A DNA stretch of 64,000 nucleotides from Periplaneta americana (GCF_040183065.1 NC_091121.1:60792287-60856286), one strand, 5' to 3'; positions 1-12,107 are shown, counted from the first letter of the stretch. Translations and numbers: made by a program. The notes: generated by a model not told the origin, from the sequence alone.

Positions 1-875
1 AATCGTATGCATCTTGCCTGCAATGGTAATTAAGATTAATGTATGCTCGTTTCATAAACATACTCGCACCTTAATTACTATCATTATAGGCTCGTTGCAT
101 AATATACTATTATTGGCAGTACTGAAACCAGAAACCTCACACTGTGTTAGTAAAATGTCAGAAACGCGTCTGAAGTAAAGTTTAATTTAAACTCCACATA
201 TCATTGCGCATGGCCAAACTGACAAGATGTGCTAGCGTGGTACTCATTGATGTACAGCTCTGGGAGTTGTGACCGAGTAATGATTATGAGCAACGAACGA
301 TTATGAAGCATATTGTGTGATGTAAGTTGCTTTGCCTTGACTAGAGAAGGGAGTGAATTGTGATGCATCACTAGAGCGAGCGAAGAGCCACACCAGAGCA
401 GGAGTCGTTCGTTTGAATCGATTCGCTCATATGTAAACCAACACTAATCATGGAAGTTTGGGTCTAATACTTCGCTGACTCAAAGAGATTTATTATTATC
501 AAATGAACAAAGAAATTTTACATGTAATAAAATTACAAATGATTCCAAAGAGTACTACAGTGTCCAATGGCGTACGCAGAATTTTGTCTCTATTAAAATT
601 GTTTACAATTTGCATTATAGGTATTTTAAATTTTGTGTATTATTATTATTTTATTACGGTATATTTATTAATATTATACTATGTTCTAATAGAACATATT
701 AATGAATATCTCTAAAAAATCTTTGAAACGTAATGTTTTCACAGTCGTCCAATTATTAACAAATAACAAGTTAAATTTCACAAAATAGTGTTGGCTTCAT
801 TTTATTACAAGGCCGGTACTAGACGGTGGGTCTCTCTATAATAAAGATAGCATTGTTATAAATTACTCTTCAAGA
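1..875. other. AT-rich intergenic DNA, nothing recognised
   Basis: No conserved coding signal, tRNA-like fold or clear terminal repeat was found. The 70-codon open frame at 503-715 is low in complexity (Ile, Leu, Tyr-rich) and looks like a chance frame in AT-rich DNA. Confidence 0.5.
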
Positions 876-1022
876 AACAACCAGTCACATAATTTGAGGG
901 AAAGAAGACAGAGAACGGACACTGGAAAGTTTTCTTTTCTCATTCGTGCTATCAGGGACTGGAATGCTCTATCTGCAGACTTACTAAAGATTTTACCAAT
1001 AACCAAAAAGTATTTAAAATAG
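876..1022 (+). pseudogene. Non-LTR retrotransposon RT, C-terminal fragment
   Basis: A 48-codon open frame ending in TAG contains the segments LRERRQRTDTGKFSFLIRAI and RDWNALSADLL. The 'R(A/T)I-x-DWN-x-L' block is typical of the extreme C-terminus of jockey/CR1-type reverse transcriptases in insects. No catalytic RT motif precedes it, so this is a 5'-truncated or decayed relic. Family assignment rests on motif recognition only. It lies in intergenic DNA and is certainly not functional. Confidence 0.6.
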
Positions 1023-1724
1023 GCTTAAGGACTTTACTAATAGACGGTAGTATATTTTGTGCGAGATCGTGCGTATTTGCTTGTTTTCCGCACAGAACCA
1101 ATACGCGGTAAGTGTGAAATAACACATTCAGTATTCCCAACCTAACACACATAACAATTTCCCTCTTCTTACCGCTTAAGCGCCACATTCATTTTACTGC
1201 TTTAGGCTTTTAACGTATTATTTTTAGAGACGTTTAACATAGTAATAATTATAAATTGGAAACTTACCACTACAATTTCACCTAAATTGCAATGTTAATT
1301 ATTGTTTTTAAACATTTGCAAAAATTAAATAAAGTCTACTACTCCACGAAACTTATTGCATTCCTGCTACAAGTAACATTAAGGAAGCCGTGAAAAAATC
1401 AACAAGATTCCAGATGCCGATGTTATTACTGCAATATGTTATATAAATAATATTGTTAAAATATTAAAATGAAAAATAAATCATTACATAACCTTACCGT
1501 TTGTTTTAAGTTCGCATTTATAGACTGGGGGGAAAAAGACAGATGTATATCACGGCCTGCTGGAGTATAGTAAAGACAGAAAACATTTTATAGCAACAAT
1601 GTTGAAGAAAGATATTTTGGTTTTCCGAAGTTGCCGTCATTAAACAGAAACCAACATGGAGATTTCATTGCAAGTAATTAGAAATTCGTCTTTCAGGTAT
1701 GTAATAAACGATCTTCGCACAAAA

Positions 1725-1856
1725 TAATGTACGGTACACGAGCGGTATGTTTGTTTTCATGTTCTCGGAAATTAAAAAAGCTCAACTACGTTTCGCTTTT
1801 TCAATCTTTTCCTCGAACATGAAAACGTCAACATACCGCTCTTGTAACGTATATTA
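1725..1856. repeat. Palindromic MITE-like hairpin
   Basis: Two arms of about 45-50 bp are near-perfect inverted copies: GAGCGGTATGTTTGTTTTCA near 1740 faces its complement near 1843. A short spacer includes CTACGTTTCGC. The whole unit is about 130 bp, has no coding capacity and resembles a short non-autonomous fold-back element. TA dinucleotides are present at the ends but no long target duplication is evident. Confidence 0.65.
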
Positions 1857-2529
1857 CTAATGCATACTATTTTGTTGTTTTACAAGTATAATGTGTAAGC
1901 AGAGAAACATTGCGAATCTCCAGTAATTTATTATTGGGTATGCAGTGTATTGTAGTGAAAGTGCAGTGAGCTTAAAGCAAATTCTGAGCGTTATAGTGGC
2001 AGAGACAAGAGATTGATTTATAGTAAAACATTCCTAGGAAACCTGTTACATAGTATCTTTCATCAACACAATAAATCAACATTCCAGGATCTACTGTGGA
2101 TGTTTTCTGTGAAGTTTTCTATTGAAGTATGTTATCAGCATAACGTAGTACACATACGTCTCAGTAGATGACATTGCATTACACTTCTGAATCGGTTTGT
2201 ATTTTTTTGGAAACTAGCTGTAAAGAGATGCTTTATGTGCAGTAAATATACAGCTACTGAACACAAGGGAGAGAATGCAATACTTAGTTTCGTAAATAAA
2301 TTTATAAAGATACGGTAAATAATTTACAATTTGTAACGTAACTTTTTTAAAAATTTAATTTAATGTGATCAAAAGCATGCAAGTAATAGTGTACCTTTAC
2401 ATTGTTGTATACAAGTACCGGTATTACTGCTGTCGAAGTATAGGCTAGCTTTAAATGTTATTGAAGTCCTGACGCATTTAAACCTTCAGATACTCTTTTA
2501 AGTATAGCTAAATCATTACATATTGTATT
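1857..2529. other. AT-rich intergenic DNA, nothing recognised
   Basis: No coding, RNA or repeat structure could be supported here. Confidence 0.4.
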
Positions 2530-3115
2530 AATTCACAGAGGTAATAGATCAAAGCAATGCGAACAAGTTTTGTCGGATAAGTTTTTCGATACGTCCAATA
2601 GTTTTGAGAGTACGAAATGCAAAGTTTTTCAACACTACAAAGAGTACCAGTGCTCCTTAAAGTCATGCTCTGCAGTGAGGGTGAGTGTAACTCCACACCG
2701 CAAGATTTGCGAGAGGAGAATGTAAACAATATCGTCTCATCAGATATATTTCGATTAAATTACTGTTCATACGTAACACTTAACACAGTACTTAACAATA
2801 GTGTAAACTAAATATCTTTTCCAAATTAATTTTTAATTCCTTCAAAGATAGTAACTTAAATGAAGATTGAGTTACAGAATGTGTATTCGTAGTAATGTTA
2901 TTTTGAGTTTACATTTTACATTTTCCTCTCGCAAGTCTTGCGGAGGAAATGATTGGAGTTACACTCACCCCCACTGCGGAGCAATGAACTCAAGCACTCT
3001 TTGCAGCGTTACAGTACATTGCATTTCGCATTCCCAAAACTATTGGACGTATCAAAAAACTTATTTGAAAAAAGTTGTTCTCATAGACTTGATCTATTAT
3101 CTCTTTGAATATTAA
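2530..3115. repeat. Large imperfect inverted duplication
   Basis: About 2530-2735 and about 2910-3115 are inverted copies of one another, by eye about three-quarters identical, separated by about 170 bp. Shared landmarks are ATACGTCCAATAGTTTTG and its complement, GGTGAGTGTAACTCCA, and GCAAGTCTTGCG-like segments. Translated toward the loop-distal ends, both arms keep an open frame with SSRKSCG, SQNYWTY and LIYYL in the same order. This may be a fold-back transposon or two head-to-head copies of one repeat. Confidence 0.7.
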
Positions 3116-3239
3116 TGTAGGCCTAATAGGTTCCCTTCCACTCTGTATATAGGTCTATATATAATTTTATTATTAGTAGTAGTAGTAGTAGTAGTATTTA
3201 TTATTAATTGTATTTAATATTAATTGTGTTTATTATTAA

Positions 3240-3950
3240 TACAAAATAATATTCATAAAAAGTTAATTTCATATGCAACAGCTGTTAAGCTTACTACAGT
3301 GAAGATTTAAAGGACATAAAGCTTATATAAAATAATTAAAATACAAAGTGCGAAATTCGGATATTTGAAAGAATTCTTAAATCACAAATTATGATATATG
3401 CAATACCAGTACTACTTAATTCGACTACGAAATATAAGTATTTCAACTCATAGCTGGTTAATTCTTATAGTAACACAACTTCCTTCACTACTAGAACCTT
3501 TGGATTTGAATGTTAACAGATGTTAAAACATTAAAAATAATTTTAGGAGTCTGGAAAGATTCTTGCCGTGAGTGGAGTTTTATCTTCATCCTATGGGGCT
3601 TCGTACTTCACCCTTGTCTTGCTTTCAGACATTCAAATAAAGAAAATCTCATCCAGAGAATTGTCATTATTGGGTGTAATTAGTTACTACTGCCACCGGG
3701 TATTTACCCATTTGCAGTATGAATAAATACATACATAGCAGAATTTGTAGTTCCCATTATTGCTTGCATTCGCTATGCCTACAAACAAAGCTCAAAGGCA
3801 GTTCACGAGAATAATTGAAGAGGTGGATTTCAACGTGTCCTAAGTCCTTCTTTTAAATTTTAACTTGCTTTATTCACGTTTTAAGCTCGAAATATGGGAA
3901 AGAAAGGGAGATGATGATGAAAGACGGGAAGTGTAATTATGATGGCGAAA
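3240..3950. other. AT-rich intergenic DNA, nothing recognised
   Basis: A short run of TAG triplets lies just upstream (about 3173-3195). No gene or repeat boundary could be supported in this stretch. Confidence 0.4.
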
Positions 3951-3959
3951 TGAATTGGA

Positions 3960-4110
3960 GGTCCAATGCCGAAAGTTACCCAGCAATTAGTTCGGAAAAA
4001 ATCTCAACCAGGTAACTTGTCCCAACTAGGATTTGAACAGAGGCCCGCTCGTTTCACGGTCAAACATGACCATTGCTCCTCAACGATGGACCACTTTAAG
4101 TCTGATTCTA
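3960..4110 (-). repeat. SINE fragment, tRNA-related, reverse
   Basis: The segment AAAAATCTCAACCAGGTAAC followed by a degenerate tRNA-like head (AGGATTTGAAC, then GACCATTGCTCCTCAACGATGG) reads as the reverse complement of a tRNA-derived SINE with B box (GTTCAAATCC) and A box. The phrase 'CAACCAGGTAA' recurs at about 32090. It is degenerate and has no preserved cloverleaf. Confidence 0.5.
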
Positions 4111-4450
4111 TCTTGTTTTTAAATATTTGTGATTAGAGTCTCACCAACATATAAAGTCTGAAGTACAATTAAAATGGCCAATATTGTTCTGGAAATCACG
4201 TCACTTTGCCTACAAATATTTTAATAATACCTCAGGAGCATCACATAACGTTGGACATATTACTGATTGACGCTATCATATTTACAATGCATGTATTGAA
4301 AACGAGAATCAAGTAAAGAAGAAGTAAAGAGTTAGTGATATGCAGTAGGCCTAGTTGTAACATTAGAAACCAGCCGACATTTTCTCCGAGAACTTGTCAA
4401 CCTAAATTGCCCCCATATAGTAGTTTCATCGGCTTTAATAACAGAGTAAG

Positions 4451-4712
4451 TCACCGGGGTAACTCAGTCGGCTAAGGCGCTTGCCTGCCAATCCGGAGTT
4501 GCGCTCGGACGCAGTTCGATTCCCGCTTGGGCAGATTACTACGTTGATTTTTTCCGAAGTTTTCCTCTGACATAAGGCTAAAATCAGGCAATGTATGGCG
4601 AATTATCAGCCTCATCTCACCAAATACCAGCTCGCTATCACCAATCCTATCGACAATAAATAACCTAGTAGTTGATACAGCGTCGTTAAATAACCAAGTA
4701 AAAATAAAATAA
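4451..4712 (+). repeat. tRNA-derived SINE
   Basis: The head (4451-4532) has an A-box-like GTAACTCAGTCGGCTAAGG and a B box GCAGTTCGATTCCCGC, the internal RNA polymerase III promoter of tRNA-derived SINEs. The body (about 4533-4690) includes CTCATCTCACCAAATACCAG, CTATCACCAATCCTATCGAC and AGTTGATACAGCGTCGTTAA, which I recognise as a body shared by polyneopteran insect SINEs. It ends in an A-rich AAGTAAAAATAAAATAA tail. It looks nearly full length. Confidence 0.75.
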
Positions 4713-5560
4713 CATCGTAGTTTAAATAAAGAGATAAACTAGAGGAGTGACTAGTTTCGTCTGTTAGCAAATGAACGACATCTCCGGGACTAATAGGCTA
4801 CCTCACAATCCACGTCGTGTGCCCTTTTACACCCCTGTTCCAAGGCAGAGCAAGTCCCTTACAATGAGTATAAATTTATGAATCCCTTATTCGTAATGTA
4901 GGGATTAACCCTCCTGTAAAGCTTAGGTAGGGATAGCATGAGCCTTGTGGGACCGTTTCTAATCTTGACATATCTTACGAGCGAGCAATTTGCCATAGCG
5001 AAATGATAGATAATACAAGAGGATAAGGTGCGATTACTTCGGTGTTCAATAATCAACTCCATCTTAAATCTAAAATATCAACAAACAACCTATTAAGCCC
5101 GTGGATTACAAGTTGTTCCCGCAGGCGAGGACCATGCAAATTCGTTTAAGTAATGGAGCGACGAAGCGAACTCGAAACAGACAATAGCTTTTACGTAAAA
5201 GTTAGCATTAAAACAAAGTCTACTTCTCGAACACTGTTATCTTCTTTTTGCATTTACATGTGAGATTACGGTGACGACGAAATTGGAATCTTTCTAAAAT
5301 TGTGGCAACATGCTCTATTTTGTTGAAACAGACTCGGGTTCGATTCTCGGCACTGATTTGGGAATTTATTTCCCTCTATAGGAATTGTGAATGTATTTCG
5401 AACATTGTACTTTATTGTATTCTAATAAGCGAAGTTCTTTATACTGGTCTGACCACATTACCCAGAAGTTCCGTTACTTGTGAATGGCTATTATTCGTTC
5501 ATAAATAATAATCATAACAGTAAGGGTAAAACGGCACAAACTCAATGCTTGAAGAGAGAT
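4713..5560. other. Intergenic DNA, nothing recognised
   Basis: No gene or repeat structure could be supported. Open frames at 4859-5062 and 5302-5508 show no recognisable domain. Confidence 0.4.
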
Positions 5561-5564
5561 ATGT

Positions 5565-6035
5565 AAGTAAATAGGTAGATGAGGATGCTGTTGGGTAGAT
5601 TGGTAAACAGGTAGGTAGACGGGCAGAAAATAAATTACGTCTACTGGCAGATAAAAGATAGGTCAGTAGCCTACAGGAAAACAGAGAGGTAGATAGATAG
5701 GAGTAAAACAGATATGTAGATAGACAGGTAAACCTGAAATTGTAGATAGATAAATATATATGTAGATAGGTAAAAGTTAGAAAATAGGTAGATAAATAAA
5801 CATATAAGAAGGTAGATAGATAAAGAAGTAGATAGATAGACAGATAAAGATATAAGTAGATAGACAAATAAAGAGGTAATATAGCTGGTAGGTAAACAGA
5901 TGAAATGTTAGGTAGGTAGCTAGATTAAAAGGTAGGTAGGTATAAGAACAGGAAGGTAGGTACCTACATAAGTAAGTAGGTACAAAGATAAACAGGAAAG
6001 GGTAGAACATTAAATATGTAGGTAGATAGATAAAG
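5565..6035. repeat. Degenerate GATA/GTAG microsatellite
   Basis: About 470 bp of imperfect tetranucleotide repeats such as GTAGATAGATA, GGTAGGTAGG and AGATAGATAG on the + strand. The complementary strand is open as Ser-Tyr-Leu-rich frames of 122 and 77 codons (5499-5867 and 5777-6010). These are by-products of the repeat and not genes. Confidence 0.85.
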
Positions 6036-6069
6036 GGGGGGGCAAAGGTTAATTGGGATTCCCAGGTCT

Positions 6070-6475
6070 ATCGTCATACGAGCACAAATGTTTGATTAAT
6101 TGATTGATTGATGAGGACTTAACATTATAGGCTTATACTCAACCTACTGAGCTAGGGTTTACTTTATATTCAAGATGCTTGCTGGCACTCCCACATGCCT
6201 CTCGTCCAGCCTCCTTCGCACGACGCTTACCGGTAACCATTGATCAGAAAACGCTATTGAATATGGCAATGGAATGAAGACATGTTGGCGGAATGATTTC
6301 AGTGTTTATGTTGAGAAGAAGGAATAAACCCAATTAAAACTCCAACTGAGACCTCCTCCGCCTCAAGTGTCATTATGGATTTTTCAATTTAAAATCCTAG
6401 GCCTGACCTAGACTCGAATCCGAAACCGTTGGCAGGTTGGTGGTCTAGACCACGCAGCTTCCGCACGGAATAATA
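6070..6475 (-). repeat. Probable tRNA-related SINE, reverse
   Basis: Read on the minus strand, a head near 6470-6395 contains GCTGCGTGGTCTAGACC (A-box-like) and GGATTCGAGTCTAGG (B-box-like). The body runs to a simple TTGATTGATTGATG-type tail near 6095. The spacing fits a tRNA-derived SINE, but the cloverleaf is degraded and I do not recognise the family. Confidence 0.5.
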
Positions 6476-6599
6476 CAACCATTAGCTACGTCAATAAATT
6501 CGTTTAGTAGAAATCCCATTACAGAAATTACGATATGTACTGATATTTAGATTAATCCGATCAACTGATCAAATAACGAAAATAACTTATTGAAATCTG

Positions 6600-7178
6600 C
6601 TGATCTTTAGGTTAGGATAGGTCACGGTGGCTACGGGCGGGTTAGGACGTCCCTTTGCACGTCGACCATACTGAGGCCTATTGTGCACCCCGAAGTGTAT
6701 GAGATGAATGAGGATGAGGGTGTACCAGCCCCACGGCCGCATGCGACCCCTCATCAGCTCACCCAATGGAGTCCTCCTATCCTCCCCCGCTCTAAGTTCA
6801 CACCGCCAAGATGACCAAGCAGCACAGGATTAATTCCAACGGTCCTTCCAAGGTGTCGAAGCGCCCTTGGAAGTGCTCTTAAGGAATGAATCCTGACAGA
6901 GATATTGCGGAAGGGTGGGAACTCAGGAATGGTTGTAGAGAGGACGCCCTCTCCCGTAAGCGGTCGAAGACATGCGTCTTGACCTGAATATGGCTATTGA
7001 ATGAGATGAGGAAGATGAATGATATGATATGAAAATCTAAATTCTTTTTCTACACGGAAAGGGAAGGGAAAATGGACCGTGGCAATGAAAAGTCCAACCC
7101 GGCATTTGCCTAAGTAACTGTGGAAAACCACGGAAAAGTCACCACAGTCAGGTTGGTCGGTCCGGGAATGTTGATCTT
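6600..7178. repeat. Unclassified interspersed repeat, moderately GC-rich
   Basis: This block is richer in GC than its flanks (for example GGCTACGGGCGGGTTAGGACG and CCCACGGCCGCATGCGACCC). It has no open frame or terminal repeat I can define. The composition shift suggests a mobile or duplicated sequence. Near 7095-7150 it contains GCATTTGCCTAAGTAACTG and GAAAACCACGGAAAAG, reminiscent of a SINE body. Confidence 0.35.
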
Positions 7179-7181
7179 TAA

Positions 7182-7435
7182 GGGCCGTATTCATAGACAT
7201 TCTTAGCGCGGACTTCCGTTGGATGATCAGCGAACTAGCGTTTTTCGTATTCATAAACCAGTGTTAGCGATATGATATGATATGATATGATATGATATGA
7301 TATGATATGATATGATATGATATGATATGATATGATATGATATGATATGAATACCGTACAAGTAACCAGTCGATAGCCGGGGCTAGTTTAGCACGCTCGT
7401 AGCACGGGCTAGCAAAATGTCTATGAATAGCACCC
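7182..7435. mobile_element. PIF/Harbinger-type MITE
   Basis: The 254-bp element has terminal inverted repeats of about 27 bp: left GGGCCGTATTCATAGACATT, right complement GGGTGCTATTCATAGACATT. It is flanked on both sides by a TAA triplet (7179-7181 and 7436-7438), the 3-bp target duplication expected of PIF/Harbinger elements. The centre is occupied by the ATATG tandem array. It has no coding capacity, so it would need a transposase in trans. Superfamily is inferred from TSD and the GGG terminus. Confidence 0.8.
7268..7351. repeat. (ATATG)n pentanucleotide array
   Basis: About 16 uninterrupted copies of ATATG/GATAT lie inside the MITE, probably expanded after or with its insertion. Confidence 0.95.
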
Positions 7436-7438
7436 TAA

Positions 7439-9584
7439 GGTGCTTGTCATTAAGACTTTCGCCAGACGGTGGAGTTGAGTCTGGCTTATATGAGACAGTA
7501 GTTCGAAGTTCGACAGGATAAATGAAATATTGCTGTCATGAAAATATACGAGTAGGCCTATATTATCTTAGCTAGAAATATGGGTGTTTTAAAATATCAA
7601 TTTTAAGTAAGATACATTGGATAAATAAAAAAATGTATTAGACTTTTTGTACCCCAAATAGTATTTTCTATCACTCTTTAACGTGAAGCTATTCATTGCC
7701 TTTGTACCATGTACACCCCTGAATATAAAGGAGCTAACCGCTCACTTCCAATCCGTTCATATTGCATATTAATCTGTTTTAGTTTCGCTCGAGACTTCTG
7801 TAACAAAATGGAAATAAATTTGACAAGAACAGTATACATAAGAAGTTACACACACACCGACCACTTCTGTTAGCAAGCTGTGTATATTATTTTAACATTC
7901 CAAAGCACTGATAATGATTTTATTTAGCAAAACAGCGTTTAACGCGAGGGAACTATGAATCAGAATACCGAACGTCGAAGGAAATAAGGGTACACTTCCC
8001 TTTATCGCAGATTCAAATTTCAGCGATAATTTATTGTTGTTTGTTTCTTTTATACATTTTTTCGTTGTTACTGCGGCGGAAACAAATGGCTGTCACACGC
8101 TGGGATTGGGTTTTGGGTCGGGAGGAAAATAAAGGTCTTGTATTTGAGCTAGAGATAAAGTAGTTGTCCCTGGGGAGGATCCTCGAGAAAAGCGTACATA
8201 CACTGAGACACACACACACATACACACTTGTCCTCGACTCATACTGGATTTATATCTCTACCATTATTGGCAAACTCCCTGGCCTCCGTAGGATCCCGTG
8301 ACAGTTGAGTGTTAGAATCTGCATGAAATAGTGTCTGAATACTGTACCGTTAGAAATATACCCCGTCACGAATCCCAAACTTCAGTTCATGTTAAATTGA
8401 CCCGTGGATTTATGTTATTCTCAATTTCAGTCTCACCCCTTAAACTTGGCAATAAATCATTTTACAGTACTTAGACCTATATCTGAAATGAATGCTTCAC
8501 GTATAGGCACAGTCCACCTATTTAAAACTGAATTTTGTTAGTGAAACTAGATAAGATTCGTTATAACTTAATCACGTTAAATGTATCAAACGTATTAATA
8601 CAATTTTTGCTCTATGTGTGTTTATATATGATGAACTGTAAGTAATATCATTAATTTTAAGGAGCTATTCTTTGAGACACTTCAAACAAAAATGTTTAAT
8701 GCAATTTTGCTCGATTTCGCTTTCTGTTAGAGAAAAAAATTATTTTATACGAAACGGTTCATGGCGTATTATGTGAAATATACCAATATACCTTATTCAG
8801 TAAATTTAAGAGAGCAGTGCATTATGATAATAACTGATTGAAAGAATTTCAGTTTTGTCCTTCAAATGATCAGAAATTTAATCCGAATAAATGTAGGCCT
8901 AAGTTTTCGTTCTGCAAAGAAATTTTTTAATGAGCCGTTCAGAGCAGAAATGGCGTAAGTCAAAATTGGGTGACGAGGTGTAAAGTAAAAATTCTGTACA
9001 ATATAGCTCAAAGTAGCAATTAATATGTCCTTCGTGCTATCCACTGACTATTAATAGTTTAAATAAATTGAATATTAATTGCCACTTTGCGCTGTATTTT
9101 ACAAAATGTTTACTTCAACCCTCATTACCCATTTTTGACTTATACCACTTCTGCTCTCAATGGATCAAATGTACTACGGTGTGGTAACTCTGTAAAGGTT
9201 ATTGCTTCTAGGAGAGACAGATATACGTATATTACATAGGCCAGGTACCCTGAACAGCTGGCGTGCTCGAGACGACGCGTGAGAAAACGAAAAATGTAAA
9301 CATAACACACACGATTGATTTTTAAAGACGTCTCGGAAAATTTGATTTCTTGTAAGTTTATCGGTTACCACTTTGAAAATGAAAGTGGGAGGGAACTATT
9401 TCTAATTGCCTGAAGAAAATGCTTGCAGTACGACAAACGAAGTTGTTTTAAATTATTAAATTGATTTGTATAATATGAAATAAGCTTAACTTATTGTCTG
9501 TGTTCACCGAATATTTAATTGAAATTAAATCGAAAAAGTTTAAAAATATCATTATTAATTTTGTTCGTTTAACATAAAATAATG
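7439..9584. other. AT-rich intergenic DNA, nothing recognised
   Basis: Only short AC/TG runs near 8205-8225 stand out. Open frames at 8031-8225, 8862-9044 and 9174-9371 have no recognisable domain. Confidence 0.4.
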
Positions 9585-9586
9585 TA

Positions 9587-10819
9587 CCGTCAACCGGGTA
9601 TACTTTACACAAGGGGGGTAACTTTACACATTTCTAGAAAAAATGTTTAGATGGCCATACATTACAGATAATGTGTAGCAACTCCGTGGAACTGATTTTG
9701 TGTGACAACAGCACATGTGTGTAGTAGTCTGAAGTGTGTGTCATTATTAAAGCTGTTATACACCATTGTTGCTGGTGAATTTCACGAGGCAAGTATTTTT
9801 ACTCTTTTTTCTATGTGTAAAAACTTTGTATTGTACTGAATAGTTCAGTTCATACATTCAATTGTGACTAGTATTGTATGAAATTATGAAGCTTTCGGAC
9901 GCGGGAAATGACTGCCTGACCAGTTTTTCGTTACATGTGCTACCCTGCGAGAGGGAAAACAAGAATGATAACCTAATGTACCTCTGAACGGGGCAACTTT
10001 ACACAGATGGACACTAATTAAAAATAACAACTCTTTTTAATGTGATGTATAATGTCACTATTAATGGTGGTAGGATCAATTCCCGTTAATGATAGGGGAA
10101 AATAAATGACTTTCAAACAGACAAGTCGTTATTTGTAGATTATTATTATCAGTACTATTATCATTATTATTATTTTAAATAATCCGTGGCACGTCAGCTC
10201 TGAAGGATCAATGCCAGTTGAATCGGTTACTGCAACTAGTAGGTAGCAGTATAGTCATGTGGTTAGCATGACGCTGTCCCTCAACCTTTGGACCGTCACC
10301 AGGTTCTGAAAAGGCTTCCTATAGCACCTCCCCAGGAAAATCACAATGTAGCAGCACATTCATGAACAGCATATAACCATTTATTGTACTGTTATTACAT
10401 TTCTTTACTTTTATATAAAATATTTCATTTTCAGGAATTTACCAATATATTTTGTTCTCACTGTGCTAACTGTAGTGGGCTAATAAATTGCGAAACACAT
10501 TATATTGTTCAGAAATGTTTTACCTTTCCAATCCCAGTACTTAAAACAGTTCAATGTTGGACCACATTGAACAGAATACTCGATTATAAGGCAAAGTAAA
10601 TATGTGTGTAAAATAACCCCGTAAACGGGGCATCTTTACACACGTGATTATTTATTTACAAGTGTGTCATAATGCATATGTACAACCACTAGATTTTCAA
10701 ATTTACTCAAATTATCCAAGAACATTCATATAAAAATTAATTTGTGTATCTAACTTGATAATCTTCAATTATTTTTACGAATAAGCAAAAAAAGTGTGTA
10801 AAGTAACCCCGGTTGACGG
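9587..10819. mobile_element. TA-flanked DNA element with reiterated terminal motif
   Basis: Terminal inverted repeats begin CCGTCAACCGGG and extend through TACTTTACACA; the right end is GTGTGTAAAGTAACCCCGGT plus TGACGG. Both ends abut TA (9585-9586 and 10820-10821). The motif GGGG-N2-ACTTTACACA recurs inside at about 9615, 9997, 10608 (complement) and 10627. A SINE piece is nested at about 10140. The 71-codon frame at 10384-10599 has no recognised domain. It looks non-autonomous; the superfamily is uncertain (TA suggests Tc1/mariner/pogo-like). Confidence 0.7.
10140..10350. repeat. SINE-like fragment nested in the TA element
   Basis: A (TTA)n tract leads into AATAATCCGTGGCACGTCAG, then GTATAGTCATGTGGTTAGCA and CTTCCTATAGCACCTCCCCA. 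This order of phrases resembles a widespread insect tRNA/5S-type SINE with an A-box-like GTGGTTAGCATGACG. It is degraded and its boundaries are approximate. Confidence 0.45.
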
Positions 10820-10821
10820 TA

Positions 10822-11619
10822 CCTTATTTTTATGTTTGCCTGTAGAGTTATAAATGTTTTAAAATTTTGTTTTTATAACGTGAAATAAGTATTATTGTTG
10901 TTTTAGTTCTCTAGAACATTCAATTAAAATGGTAGTGTAGAAATATTTCTTAATCTTTTAAATTTATTTTAAGATACGCGTATCTTAGTGTCTGTGTTCT
11001 CTGAACATTTAATTAAAATTAGGTTGTAGAGTTTATTTTCAATTTCCCAAGATTCTGTATAACGTGAAATCATCAGTGTTCATTCTCCCTTTTCTAATAC
11101 AGCTTAAACGCAAAAATATTAAATAATGTACAAGGAGGGACATAATAGTTTGAGGGATTCGAGTTTTTCTAAGTCAAAAAATGCCACACTACGCATGCTA
11201 CGAGCCGAAACTTTTCAGTCATATCCTGAGCAGGTATTCGCTTCGATTTCGATTTTCTGTTTAAATATTACACATCTACGACGAGAATAAATTAAAACTA
11301 TAGCCTCTTATGAACCGCGATGCAGATATTGAAACATTTTCGCTCCCTCAACAGTTCATGTCCCTTCCTGTTCATGGCAATGACCTTGCACGTACCTATT
11401 CAGAGCAAGTCAGGTGAAGGGTTTGTTCAGAGGAACGTAATCTTGACTTGTACTCGCTCCTGCACGATGTCATAATTTACGTATTTTAAAATGTACGTTT
11501 TTCAGGAAAACTATCCAAAATAGGCCTATAGTAAAATGGTATTTGACTTTTTTTTGTTGGTCTTTACTAAAAGAATTATCCACCAGAATTAATGACATTA
11601 CTTGCGAATATATATTCCT
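10822..11619. other. AT-rich intergenic DNA, nothing recognised
   Basis: No gene or repeat boundary could be supported in this stretch. Confidence 0.4.
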
Positions 11620-11623
11620 TTAA

Positions 11624-11793
11624 GGGTGATGTCGTTATCTAATTTACTGTATTACTACATACTTTAGTGTTATTTTTAGCAAAAGTGGTAAAGGAGAATT
11701 AAAACCAGGGATACACTCATCATTTCCTTCATTTCAAGTAGAAACACCAATAAATTTTGCAGTAATATACTGAATTAGATCATTATCTCACCC
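11624..11793. mobile_element. TTAA-flanked MITE
   Basis: The 170-bp element begins GGGTGATGTCGTTATC and ends with the complement of GGGTGAGATAATGATC, with arms of about 40 bp that also share CTAATT and TATTACT. It is bounded by TTAA at 11620-11623 and 11794-11797. The TTAA duplication and GGG terminus fit piggyBac- or Kolobok-type non-autonomous elements. No coding capacity. Confidence 0.7.
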
Positions 11794-12107
11794 TTAATGG
11801 AAATGTGACATTGTTTGTTTTTCCCGTATATCCTTCATATATATGCATACATACATACATTAGTGAACTAGCTTATTGTAGATTTCTACCAAAAACTATT
11901 CTGTTAGAAGTCAGATCACACCCCAACACTGTCGAATTGTATTCATGAAACTGTTTCTCTTAGTTCTATAGCCGTTATTTTAATGTACGCACGTCCCTAA
12001 GTTCAATACTGTATATAATATTTAGCAATACTGCCCATTCGACTGTCGCTGGCATATTTTCTCGTACCGACTCTGTTCAGAGTCGAATAATTTCGATGGA
12101 AAAATTG

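Noticed and set aside
5499..6010. Tyr/Leu/Ser-rich minus-strand frames resembling membrane proteins
   Set aside because: They are translations of the GATA/GTAG simple repeat on the opposite strand.
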